Source: CALBTQ01 sp036725605
GTDB lineage: Bacteria; Lernaellota; Lernaellaia; Lernaellales; Lernaellaceae
NCBI GenBank assembly: GCA_036725605.1
Contig: DAIMDW010000014.1
Coordinates: forward strand, 78,848-142,847
Direction of reading: 5' to 3'
DNA length: 64,000 nucleotides
Made by a program: the position numbers and the translations under genes. Below the pieces are notes generated by a model. The model saw nothing but the letters and a program-made list of their open reading frames with translations, ran no database searches and was not told the DNA's origin. Positions 36,189 to 45,075 of the stretch are shown here, piece after piece (position 1 is the stretch's first letter; the number at the start of each line of letters is the position of its first letter).

Positions 36189-38471
36189 TCAAGTCACGTT
36201 GCCGCGCCCTTTTTTCACGATCAATCCGCCGGCCAAACCGGCTGATTTCAAGGCGATCCACAGCAGGCAGACGCCCGGCAGGCCGATCGCCGGCAACAAC
36301 ACCACCCCGACGGTCGCCGCGCCGATCATCGCGGCCAGATGATCGAGCGCATCGACGATCCCCGCCCGCCGTCCGGCCCCGACGCCGCCGTGCGCCAACA
36401 ACGCCGCCGCCGTCGGAAACGCCGTGCCCGCCGCCGTGCCCGTCGCCGCCACCAACAAAACCAATAGAATTTGCGAAAGCGCGCCCGCCCGATCGCCGAT
36501 CCACCACAGGAAGATCGTCATCAGCAGCCCAACGCCGGCCAGCGCCGCATCGCCGACCAACAAGACGTTCAGCGGGTCCGCTCCGGTCCGATGCGCCCGG
36601 CGCGTCGCCCAGGCGCCGCCCGCCGCCAAGCCGCCCATGTACGCCGCGATCAGCAGCGCGATCTTCTGGTACATCTGCCCGAACAGCGATTGAAAGGCAA
36701 TCGATGCGACGATCACCGCCGCCATCCCTACGTACCCGCTGGTGGCCACCGCCGTCAGCGCGTAACGCCGCCGCGCCCCGTTTCGCGCGCCCGGCAGCGG
36801 CACAAGGGCCGTCAGCAGGCAGACGATCACCCAGAGCGTCCACCAGAACGCGTCGCCGGTCGCGTTCAGCCACTTGACGAATCCGCCGATGCCGCCGCCG
36901 GAAAATCTGTCCCAGACGCGCAAAAATGCGAGGTATGACACCGGCCGCAGGTCGCGGTTGAGGCGCCCGGGATACGCGGCCAGTTCGCGCCGCATGGCCG
37001 CGATGCGCTCGGGCACCACCCACTGGTCGATCACTTCGGGCGGCACGTCCGGCGGCGCGTCGAAGGCCGACAAATACCGCTCCCGCAATTGCGCCACCTC
37101 GCCGCTGAGCACGCCCTCGCCCTTGGCGGCGAACAGGTGAATCGTGTCGCCCGGCAGCGCCAACACATACGGAAACACCTGCCGCAGCGTGTACTCGATC
37201 GAGCCCAGGTACGGGCCGACCTCCTCGCCGATCAGGTTGTCCGCGCCGGTCAGCGTCAACGCCAACACGCCGCGCTCGCTCAGCCGTTCATGCACCTCGC
37301 GGAAAAACTCGATTGTGTACAGGCGGTTGAGCCACGCGGTCGACGGATCGGGCGCGACGATCACCGCCAGATCGAAAGCGGCATCCCGTTGCTTGACGAA
37401 CCGCCGCACGTCCATCGTCCGCCAATGCACGCGCGGCCCGGCCAACAGCCGGAAATCCTCGTCAGGCAGTCGGGCCAGAATCTCCCGCGACAATTGCGCG
37501 TCCAGGTGCACGACGTCCACTTGTTGAATGTGCGGCGCGGCCAGCAACGCCGCGCCCAGGCCCGTCAGGCCGCCGCCCAGGAGCACGACTTTTTCCGCCC
37601 GCGGCTGTTGCGCCAAAAGCAACGCGGCTTCCTGCCGGTAAACGAACGGATCGGGAAAACTGTCGAGGTAGCCGCCGTCGCCGTAAAGCTGCGCCTGTTG
37701 CCCCGCCCGCGCGAAGACCGCGTTTTGGTAGCGGGTCTGCACGGCCTCATCGAATTGCGCGCCGGTTTGCTGCGCATCGAAACGATAACGCTCCAGCCGT
37801 TGTTCGACGCGATCGTCCGCCGGACCCAGCACGAACAGCGCCGTCAGCACGACGCCCGCCGCGCCGATCCATCCGCCGACGCGCGGCAGATTCCAAAATG
37901 CGAGCCCCAACAATAAGACGCCGACGGCGACGGCGATCGCGCCGCTTGGCGGCACGCGGGGGACCAGCACGAAGGCGAAGAACAAACCGGCGGCCAGGCT
38001 GCCCACCGCTTCCCAGACAAACAAGCGGCCGACGATGCGTTCGTCGCGCCCGTGCAAGGCGGCGAAATAGGCGAAGACCGCGCCGATCCAGAAGCCCACC
38101 GGCGAGCACAGTAGCGCCGCGACGGCCACGGCCGACCAGCCGGGCACCAGGCCGGGCAGCACGGGAAAAATCAACGGCAACAATTTGATGGCGATCAACG
38201 AGGCGGGAGGCAACACCGCGCCGGAAAGAAAAACCGTGGCGCTCCAGAACGAGAGGCGACGCAGGCGATCGGCCAGCCGGCCCCACAACGTCGCGCCGAT
38301 GGCGATGCCGGCGAACCAGGCCGCCCACAGCAGGCCGATGGCCATCTCGTTGCCCTGCACGACCGCCAGGAACTGCCGCAGCAGAACGGTCTGCCCGATC
38401 AGCGCATAGGCGCCCAGGGCGACGAACAGGGCCGCCGTGCGTCGGGTGGAGGTGGTGAGCGCATTTGCCAT
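36189..38471 (-). CDS. Membrane protein with internal spermidine-synthase-like domain
   Basis: A 760-residue protein with three parts. Residues 1-215 form about six membrane spans with an MFS-like loop (GATLWGRLADRLRR). Residues about 240-480 resemble the aminopropyltransferase fold: QTRYQNAVFA, a GDGGYLDSFPDPFVY segment, VVLLGGGLTGLGAALL as the nucleotide-binding glycine loop, and VVHLDAQL. The rest is again membrane spans. In true spermidine synthases the catalytic Asp lies in a DGG...DE context and a D-P-[ADS] motif follows; here IVAPDPSTAWL is close to the latter. Fusions like this are common and mostly uncharacterised, so the substrate may not be putrescine. The ribosome binding site is weak. 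Confidence 0.8.
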   Translation of the reverse strand: MANALTTSTRRTAALFVALGAYALIGQTVLLRQFLAVVQGNEMAIGLLWAAWFAGIAIGATLWGRLADRLRRLSFWSATVFLSGAVLPPASLIAIKLLPLIFPVLPGLVPGWSAVAVAALLCSPVGFWIGAVFAYFAALHGRDERIVGRLFVWEAVGSLAAGLFFAFVLVPRVPPSGAIAVAVGVLLLGLAFWNLPRVGGWIGAAGVVLTALFVLGPADDRVEQRLERYRFDAQQTGAQFDEAVQTRYQNAVFARAGQQAQLYGDGGYLDSFPDPFVYRQEAALLLAQQPRAEKVVLLGGGLTGLGAALLAAPHIQQVDVVHLDAQLSREILARLPDEDFRLLAGPRVHWRTMDVRRFVKQRDAAFDLAVIVAPDPSTAWLNRLYTIEFFREVHERLSERGVLALTLTGADNLIGEEVGPYLGSIEYTLRQVFPYVLALPGDTIHLFAAKGEGVLSGEVAQLRERYLSAFDAPPDVPPEVIDQWVVPERIAAMRRELAAYPGRLNRDLRPVSYLAFLRVWDRFSGGGIGGFVKWLNATGDAFWWTLWVIVCLLTALVPLPGARNGARRRYALTAVATSGYVGMAAVIVASIAFQSLFGQMYQKIALLIAAYMGGLAAGGAWATRRAHRTGADPLNVLLVGDAALAGVGLLMTIFLWWIGDRAGALSQILLVLLVAATGTAAGTAFPTAAALLAHGGVGAGRRAGIVDALDHLAAMIGAATVGVVLLPAIGLPGVCLLWIALKSAGLAGGLIVKKGRGNVT

Positions 38472-38708
38472 CGCTTTGCCCGTCGATTCGCGTGTTCGCT
38501 AGGGCGATAGCATATAAAAAAAAGGGCGGCAAGCGCTACCAACACAGCTTTCGCCTAACGGCGAAAACCATGGCACACGGAAAGAAGCATCTCTGGTTTG
38601 TGTGCCACACTTTTGGCGATAGCCAAAGGTGTGGTGTCGATTATTCGACTTTATTCCCACACTGATAAACTCACTTGCTTCGTTCGCTCGTGTATCAGTG
38701 CCACCGGC
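38472..38708. other. Gene-free region with a chain of hairpins
   Basis: Four inverted repeats lie close together: TTTCGCC/GGCGAAA at 38549-38566, TGGCACAC/GTGTGCCA at 38571-38607, a 12-bp stem with one mismatch at 38606-38633 (CACACTTTTGGC/GCCAAAGGTGTG), and CACTGATA/TATCAGTG at 38660-38700. The segment 38516-38537 (A run, then GGGCGGCAAGCGC) is a worn copy of the terminator repeat that follows. It could be a REP-type element or a structured RNA. Confidence 0.5.
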
Positions 38709-38912
38709 CACGGATGACTTTGTCGGCAATAAAAAAAGGGCCGGCAAGCGCCGGTCCGCGATCCAGGGATGGATCGCCATTTTCGACGACGGCATCCGGC
38801 GGCGAAAATGAAGGGAGACGGAAACCACGCTTTTCGTCGACTGTCAGCCGATAAAGTCACGGATGACTTTGTCGGCAATAAAAAAAGGGCCGGCAAGCGC
38901 CGGTCCGCGATC

Positions 38913-39012
38913 NNNNNNNNNNNNNNNNNNNNNNNNNNNNNNNNNNNNNNNNNNNNNNNNNNNNNNNNNNNNNNNNNNNNNNNNNNNNNNNNNNNNNNNN
39001 NNNNNNNNNNNN
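38913..39012. other. Assembly gap (100 N)
   Basis: Exactly 100 Ns, a placeholder length, located inside the tandem repeat. The real size is not known. Confidence 0.99.
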
Positions 39013-39061
39013 TTTTCGTCGACTGTCAGCCGATAAAGTCACGGATGACTTTGTCGGCAAT

Positions 39062-39087
39062 AAAAAAGGGCCGGCAAGCGCCGGCCC
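39062..39087 (-). terminator. Rho-independent terminator of the outer-membrane operon
   Basis: On the minus strand GGGCCGGC, GCTT loop, GCCGGCCC and six Ts, 22 bases past the stop at 39110. On the plus strand it is followed by four Ts, so it may work both ways. The tandem copies upstream carry one stem mismatch. Confidence 0.9.
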
Positions 39088-39109
39088 TTTTAGCGAACAA
39101 AAGGTAAGT

Positions 39110-41659
39110 TTACGGCTCGAGGATCGAACCACCCGTCGCGCGGGCATCACCGAAGTTGATGTCGATGATCGGTTCGAAGAAGTTGTAGTAGCCGTAAATC
39201 GAGTTGCCCGACACCGGTCCGAGCGTCCAGCCTTCGGACTCGGGGTCGACCCAGTTGTAGCTGTAGAGAACCAGCCAGAACCAGTCGCCGTCGACGTCGT
39301 CGTTGGGCTCGTAGAAGCCGGTGCCGTAGACCACCGTCGTGCCGGAGATTTCACCGACCAGGGCCAGGTAGATCTGGCTCTGCATCGAACCGTCGGCCGC
39401 GACGATCTGCATGAACTCATCCGGAACCAGCGGCATGTAGGGCATCGACAGCTTGTAGTTCTGCTGCGCCAGATTGAACTCCACATGGCCGCCCGGCACG
39501 AGTTTCCACTGGTCGGTCGGAGCATACAGACCGAGGCGGAGCGCTTCGTCGCCGGTCTTGCTGAGCACATCGGCGTAGGTCTCGTTGCCCAGGTAAGACT
39601 GGTCGACGTTGACCCGCACCTTGAGGAACACATCGTCGATGACTTCGCACAGATTCGGCGCGTTGTTGGACGGATCGTCCACGTCGTCCAGGCAATCGCT
39701 CAGCGAAATGCAGCCGTTGTTGGACGACTGAGCCTTCTTGTAGCAAGTGAAGGTGTCGATCCAGAACGGATCGGCGCTGTGCGCTTCGCAATGCTGGATG
39801 GCTTCCGAACGCGAACCGAAGCCGCGCACCGAGCCGCGCATATCGTCGTAGATGTAGTCGATCCAGTATTCGCAAGGCACCACGCATCCGGTGTACTTGG
39901 TGTCGACCTCGTAGATCGGCCAGTACGGAATCTTGATGCTGGTGTTCTCGAAGTCACCGCGCATGAACGGCTGGTCCTCGTTGTCGCCGTAGGGCGATTT
40001 CGGATAGATGTTCCAGCCTTCGTCGCCGTAGAAGGTGAACAGACCGGCGCTCATCGGCTGGTCGATGTAGAAGGCCATCGCCTGGATGTCGTCGGTTTCG
40101 TCGTACTTGGTCTTGCGGGTGTCATGCGTCGTGGTGAAGATCAGCTTGTTGACGTTGTCCCAGGTCAGATCCGTGAACTTGTCGGTCTGCGAGAAGCCCC
40201 AGAAGTAGGCCTGGACGATGGCGACGTCGAACTCCATGAGTTCGTACAGGTAGTTGCCGCCCGTCTGCATCTTGATCGAGCTGATATCCACGAAGCCTTT
40301 GCCCAGGGTGTACTTGTCCAAACCGCGATCATAGACTTCGAACATTTCGAAAGTCATCTTGGTCGGCAGTTTGGACTCGTCGATCGACTGGCCTTCGGAC
40401 GCAAACGAACCGGAGGCCGGCGTGCCCTGGTTGCCGCATTCGCGGTCGACCAGCGTGATGGTGAAGTTGTAGGTTCCCGACGCCAGCGGACCGGCCACGG
40501 TGAAGCCCACGTAGACTTTGTCTTCGAAGCTGTTGAACTTGATGCCGCCGTTGGGCATGTCCAACGTCGTCTGGTTGCCGGCGAACGAAACGATCATCTG
40601 ACCGGCCGCCGTGTCGCCTTCCACGTCCGCGTAGGCGACGAATACGCCCAGCGTATCGCCGTCGAGCAGCGTGAAGCCTTTTTCGACGCGGAACACATCG
40701 TTGCCGCGACGCACGATGTAGATGATGTCACGAACTTCCGGACCGTACATTCCGTCGCAGCCGTACACGTCCTGCATACTTTCGTCCACGCAGTCCTGCT
40801 GGCAGCTCTGGAAACTGCTCGATCCGCCATTCTTGCATTTCTTCACGCAGGTGAAGTACTTCTTGCCGCGCGGGTCCTTGGTGATGTTGAACAACCGCTG
40901 CTTGCAGTCGGTGCGCGACCAACCCTTGGCGAAGAAACCTTCGTCTTCTTCGAACTTGCACAACGAATTGTAATCGTCGCAGCTATCGTCCACATCGCCG
41001 ACGCGCGCCGGCGTGAAGTCGACATCGTCTTCGTCGAAGGTTTCGATTTCGTCCTCATCCACCTTCTCCGGCGCGTCGACCGAGTTCATCTCGGACTTGG
41101 TCGCCGTCACCGTGCCCAGCGAAATGAGGTTGAAGTCGAAGTCTTTGCGCTGACCGGTCAGCGGCGCCTCCAACTCGACGTCGGAAATACGATCCATGTA
41201 GACCAGGACATCCAGATCGTCGACGTAACGCGCCGGACGATAGCCGATGGCCCGATCCTTGAGGATCCACGAAGTCAGCGACTCCAGCGGGATCTCGTAG
41301 GAGTCCTTGCCGGGACGGAAGCGGGCGAAGGCGACCGGGAAGCCGCCGTCCGCCATACCGGTCTCCGCGTCGAAGGACAACGCCACGATGCCGCCGGAAG
41401 GCTGGTTGATCTGATAGAATTCATCCGGTTCGCCGTCCTGGTCCTGATCGAAATAGAACCCGTAGCGACCGGTCGGATTGCCGGCCTCGTTCGGTTCTGC
41501 CACCGGACCGACGTCATCGACACTTAATTTCAGCGTACCGTAACCGCGCTGAGGCAGCAGGTCCCCTTCTTCCTCCCCCTCGAGGGTACAACCGGAGAGC
41601 CAGAGCATACCGGCTACCAGCAGGGAGGTTAGGACCAGCATTACGGCCGACCTTTTCAT
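39110..41659 (-). CDS. Large hypothetical lipoprotein with Cys-rich modules, last gene of outer-membrane operon
   Basis: An 849-residue lipoprotein. The ATG at 41659 is chosen because GGAGG lies six bases upstream and it begins the signal peptide ending LWLSGC; ATG at 41677 is a possible alternative. The first part has YGFYFDQDQDGEPDEFY, a possible calcium-type loop, and an acidic stretch. Two cysteine-rich segments (about residues 235-310 and 620-690) end in CxxxC-type pairs, such as FTCVKKC and SCQQDC, recalling the modules in the 5009 protease. Most of the remainder looks beta-rich with many aromatic residues. No family is recognised. It follows the propeller/barrel gene by 38 bases and has the operon's terminator, so it is likely a surface partner of those proteins. 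Confidence 0.75.
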   Translation of the reverse strand: MKRSAVMLVLTSLLVAGMLWLSGCTLEGEEEGDLLPQRGYGTLKLSVDDVGPVAEPNEAGNPTGRYGFYFDQDQDGEPDEFYQINQPSGGIVALSFDAETGMADGGFPVAFARFRPGKDSYEIPLESLTSWILKDRAIGYRPARYVDDLDVLVYMDRISDVELEAPLTGQRKDFDFNLISLGTVTATKSEMNSVDAPEKVDEDEIETFDEDDVDFTPARVGDVDDSCDDYNSLCKFEEDEGFFAKGWSRTDCKQRLFNITKDPRGKKYFTCVKKCKNGGSSSFQSCQQDCVDESMQDVYGCDGMYGPEVRDIIYIVRRGNDVFRVEKGFTLLDGDTLGVFVAYADVEGDTAAGQMIVSFAGNQTTLDMPNGGIKFNSFEDKVYVGFTVAGPLASGTYNFTITLVDRECGNQGTPASGSFASEGQSIDESKLPTKMTFEMFEVYDRGLDKYTLGKGFVDISSIKMQTGGNYLYELMEFDVAIVQAYFWGFSQTDKFTDLTWDNVNKLIFTTTHDTRKTKYDETDDIQAMAFYIDQPMSAGLFTFYGDEGWNIYPKSPYGDNEDQPFMRGDFENTSIKIPYWPIYEVDTKYTGCVVPCEYWIDYIYDDMRGSVRGFGSRSEAIQHCEAHSADPFWIDTFTCYKKAQSSNNGCISLSDCLDDVDDPSNNAPNLCEVIDDVFLKVRVNVDQSYLGNETYADVLSKTGDEALRLGLYAPTDQWKLVPGGHVEFNLAQQNYKLSMPYMPLVPDEFMQIVAADGSMQSQIYLALVGEISGTTVVYGTGFYEPNDDVDGDWFWLVLYSYNWVDPESEGWTLGPVSGNSIYGYYNFFEPIIDINFGDARATGGSILEP

Positions 41660-41697
41660 CTGATTCCTCCACTTCATTGCAGGCTTCCTTTCTCTGC

Positions 41698-44600
41698 TCA
41701 ACGGTCGTCGAAGCCGGTACCCAAGCCGATATAGAACCGCAAGGGCCGCTCTTCACGTTCGTTGTCGTTGAAGCCATGCGCGACTTTCACAAAGCTGTCC
41801 CATCCCGAAGAGAACAGGTACATGCTCATACGGACCTCGATACCGATATCGGTCAGCAGGTCTTCGTTGTAGTCGAACTGGCCGTTGCCGCTCTTGTCGA
41901 ACATCTTGTTCATGTTCCACATATCCTGCTTACGCTGGACATGCGCCCACAAGTTGCCGACGTCGCCAAAGACCGCGCCATACAGCTTGTCGAAGTAGAA
42001 CGCCCACAGGCCGACGTTGATCTCCCGCAGGATCGGGAAGCGATAATCGAAGCCGGCGATGGCCATCGTTTCGCCGTCGAGGCTGTAGTTTTCGTAACCG
42101 AGGAACGCACCGTTGTCCGAGTACGCACCCAGGCCGCTAACCCACATGCCGCCGCCATGGAAGCGATCGTAGAAGTTGACGCGACCGTAGCTGTTGCCCC
42201 AGCCGTAGCCTTCGGGCACCGTCGAGTGCGTCAGACCGCCCATGAACTTGAGCACCAGGGTGTGGCGTTGCCGCTTCCACCGCTCGAAATTCAACTTGCT
42301 CCAATCCATACCGCCGAGCTTGTCGTTCAACGGCGCCAGATCCCAGAACGGGAAGGGCAAGTAGTTGCGGTAGGTCATCATCGCCTGCCAGTAACCGTAG
42401 TCGGGCAGCAGGTATTCCTGATCCGGATACTGCCGCGCCTCGGACAGGTCGATCACCGCCGGGTTTTTGTAGAAGTCGGCCAGATCGGTGCCCATCGGCG
42501 TACCGGTGAACGGCTCGCTCAGTTTCGGACTGGCATAGCTGAAGGTGAAGTTGAACTGCGAACCGCCGCGGGGATTGATCCCGCCGTCGACCGCGTAACG
42601 ATACACCGAATCACGATCCCACGAGAAGTTCAACGCGCGGCCCGTGATCTGGCGTGAACGCATGGACGGCTGTTCCACGCGGATGTCCTGATAGCTGTAG
42701 AACAGCGACAGGTTGTTGTCGCCGAACAGCAGGTAGCGCATGCCGATGAAGAAGAAGCTCGCGTCGAAGTTCGCCTTCACGTCGAAGTTGAAGAACTGGA
42801 AGTCGGTGGCGATGCTCGGGAAGATGCGGTGCAAGCTCGCGAACAAGGTCACCGGCGACATGTAGTTCTCATAGAACATCGAGTAGCGGCTCTCCTCGCC
42901 GACCATGACGTAGAAGAAGACCAGGTTGCGCTCGACGGCGTCGACCATGATCAACTGCGCGCCGACCTGCAAACGGGCGTCGTCGTAGTTGACCAACGGG
43001 ATCCACACCCACGTGCCGCTGTGTTCGTACAGAATCGGGAAGAGGCCCGCGAACCCGTCGTAGACGCTGTAATCGTTGCCGTGGATCTCCGGCAGCGGTT
43101 CAGACGTCGTCAGGTTCAGACGCACTTCCTCGTCGGTCACGTTGAACTCGAAGTCCTCGACCGGACGATCGAGCCATTCGTCCTTGGTGATCTCGTACGG
43201 ACGATACCCATAGCTGGTGAAGTAGGTATAGGTGATGCTCGTGCCGTCCGCATTCGCCCACGGGAAGAAGGCGCCGGTCTTCACGTTCGTGATCTGATTC
43301 ACTTTGTGCGTGTGAATGTTCGCGCTGTAGATGTTGAAGATACCGGTCCGATCGCTGGAGAACAACAGCGTGTTGTTGTCCAACCAACCCGGATCGCGGT
43401 TGTCGTGCTTGTCGTAGGTCACCGGGCGCAGGCCGGTGCCGTCGGAATTGATAACCCACACGTCCTGCTGCTTCTTGCGATACATCAGGAAGGCGAGTTT
43501 CGTGCCGTCCGGGCTCCAGCAGGGGCTGCCGATCTGCGTATCGTCATCATAGTCGATCAGCAGGTAGTGGCCGGAGAGCTTCGGATAGCGCATCACGGCC
43601 AGTTTCAGCGAACCGTCGCCGTTGAGCAGGAAGGCGATCTTGGTGCCGTCCGGGCTCCACACCGGCTGCATGGCGCGCTGGTTCCAGGTGATGCGTTCGG
43701 TGGATTTCTTTTCCACGTCGTAAACGAACAGATCGCAGTAGTAGTGACCGGTCCACTGATTGGCTTTGTGGGCCGCGTAGACGATCTTTTTACCGTCGGG
43801 ATGCCAGCCATAACCACCGGTAACCCGCGTGACCTGTTTGATCTTGGTGTCGTTGAGGACCTCGGGGTCCGGTTTCATGTTCTTAAGGTAGAGGTAAGCG
43901 CCGCGGCGCTGCGTGCCGTGCGAGGACAACAGGCTGATGTACTTGCCGTCCGGGCTGTACTGCACGAACGAGTTGGTGATACCGATCAACCAACGATCGT
44001 TGTCGCTCATTTCCTTTTCCGGCACAATCGGGTCGGTTTCGAACAACCGCAGGAACCGGCCGCGAACTTCCTTGCCGTCCGAAACCGCCAACGCGGCTCC
44101 GATCTGCTTGTTGTACTTGTCGTACAGATAGGCTTTCCACTGGTTGTAGAGCGTTTCGCGATCCACACCCAGTTCCTTCTTGAGCATCCGGTGATAGGTC
44201 GGATAGGCGCCCACGCCGACTTCGTGCCACATGCGCGCCGGAGCATCCAGACCCCAGGTCTCACCGATCCAGGCATTCATCGAGAAGCCCTGGTTGTACA
44301 CCATCTCGGCCTGGAGGCTGTTCTTGTCGTAAATGATGTCCATCTCGTCCATCGACAGCAGATGGTCGTCGATGACCGCGCCGCGCACCAACATCTCGCG
44401 GTGCGTGTCGTACGGGTCGGCGCCGTAGGTCATCGAGCTGAACTGCGCCGCGCCTTCCACCATCCAGGTCGGCAGCGTTTCGGTGCCGTACAGCAAGCCC
44501 GCGCCCATGTCGAAGTTGTACTTGCGGCTGGTGCGCGAACCACCGATCAGGATACCCAGCATGTTCTCGCGGAACACGCTGCCGGCCTTCAAACTGATGA

Positions 44601-45060
44601 TGTGGCCCAACTCGTGGCTGAAGCAGTCGGCCAACCAGTCGGTGCGACCGCGAGTCACGTCGTACAGGTGGCTCGCCCAAATCGTGATCCAGTTGAAGTT
44701 GTGCGCCGCGAAACCGTTGGCGTAGTCCTCGGTGTCGAGGAGAACGACAACGATTTTATCGGTCAGTTCATAGTTCCAAATCCGTGAATCGTGCTCATAG
44801 ATATCCTCGGCGATGGCCAGCAACTGGCGGGCCGTATTTTCCTCTTCCGGATACCAGTAGATCACGAAGTGTTCGGTTTCGGTGTATTTCCAGTCGATCT
44901 CCCAGTGGTTGACACCGTCGTCCCACAACAGGAAGGTCGCCTCGGCTTCCTGCGGCACCATGGCGATTGCCATCACGGCCAGTAAGGAGATGATGATCGG
45001 TAGCGAAAGCTTAGCCATTGCTTTCCTCATCTGGCTTTGGATTCGTTTGGTCTTATTCAT
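41698..45060 (-). CDS. Exported protein with peptidase-MA-like domain, TolB-type propeller and outer-membrane barrel
   Basis: A 1120-residue protein; AAGGGGG precedes the ATG. After a signal peptide ending near residue 41 comes a gluzincin-type domain with HELGH (His149, Glu150, His153) and a downstream Glu202 in WMVEGAAQF, the arrangement of M1/peptidase MA zinc enzymes. A WD40-like/TolB propeller follows (about 340-620): YSPDGKYISLL, WHPDGKKIVYAA, WSPDGTKIAFLL and WSPDGTKLAFLM. From about 680 to the end there are many alternating beta segments with Tyr/Phe/Gly, as in an outer-membrane barrel. It is the middle gene of a three-gene operon. The combination suggests a surface or periplasm-facing protease or insertase-like barrel; that role is inference. 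Confidence 0.8.
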   Translation of the reverse strand: MNKTKRIQSQMRKAMAKLSLPIIISLLAVMAIAMVPQEAEATFLLWDDGVNHWEIDWKYTETEHFVIYWYPEEENTARQLLAIAEDIYEHDSRIWNYELTDKIVVVLLDTEDYANGFAAHNFNWITIWASHLYDVTRGRTDWLADCFSHELGHIISLKAGSVFRENMLGILIGGSRTSRKYNFDMGAGLLYGTETLPTWMVEGAAQFSSMTYGADPYDTHREMLVRGAVIDDHLLSMDEMDIIYDKNSLQAEMVYNQGFSMNAWIGETWGLDAPARMWHEVGVGAYPTYHRMLKKELGVDRETLYNQWKAYLYDKYNKQIGAALAVSDGKEVRGRFLRLFETDPIVPEKEMSDNDRWLIGITNSFVQYSPDGKYISLLSSHGTQRRGAYLYLKNMKPDPEVLNDTKIKQVTRVTGGYGWHPDGKKIVYAAHKANQWTGHYYCDLFVYDVEKKSTERITWNQRAMQPVWSPDGTKIAFLLNGDGSLKLAVMRYPKLSGHYLLIDYDDDTQIGSPCWSPDGTKLAFLMYRKKQQDVWVINSDGTGLRPVTYDKHDNRDPGWLDNNTLLFSSDRTGIFNIYSANIHTHKVNQITNVKTGAFFPWANADGTSITYTYFTSYGYRPYEITKDEWLDRPVEDFEFNVTDEEVRLNLTTSEPLPEIHGNDYSVYDGFAGLFPILYEHSGTWVWIPLVNYDDARLQVGAQLIMVDAVERNLVFFYVMVGEESRYSMFYENYMSPVTLFASLHRIFPSIATDFQFFNFDVKANFDASFFFIGMRYLLFGDNNLSLFYSYQDIRVEQPSMRSRQITGRALNFSWDRDSVYRYAVDGGINPRGGSQFNFTFSYASPKLSEPFTGTPMGTDLADFYKNPAVIDLSEARQYPDQEYLLPDYGYWQAMMTYRNYLPFPFWDLAPLNDKLGGMDWSKLNFERWKRQRHTLVLKFMGGLTHSTVPEGYGWGNSYGRVNFYDRFHGGGMWVSGLGAYSDNGAFLGYENYSLDGETMAIAGFDYRFPILREINVGLWAFYFDKLYGAVFGDVGNLWAHVQRKQDMWNMNKMFDKSGNGQFDYNEDLLTDIGIEVRMSMYLFSSGWDSFVKVAHGFNDNEREERPLRFYIGLGTGFDDR

Positions 45061-45075
45061 ATCGCCACCCCCTTC

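Larger units (their letters stand above)
38709..39091. repeat. Tandem repeat of a terminator-containing unit, broken by an assembly gap
   Basis: A 55-base block beginning CACGGATGACTTTGTCGGC and holding an A run plus GGGCCGGCAAGCGCCGG occurs at 38709-38763 and 38858-38912 (149-base period), with a third copy from 39040 that ends differently. TTTTCGTCGACTGTCAGCC precedes copies two and three. The 100 Ns at 38913-39012 fall between copies, so the true copy number is unknown. Confidence 0.85.

Noticed and set aside
38769..39107. Open frames crossing the N gap
   Set aside because: They consist of repeat and gap sequence only and contain unknown residues.
39485..41527. 680-codon plus-strand frame opposite the 39110 lipoprotein
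   Set aside because: Antisense shadow; the minus-strand gene has signal peptide, lipobox, binding site and terminator.
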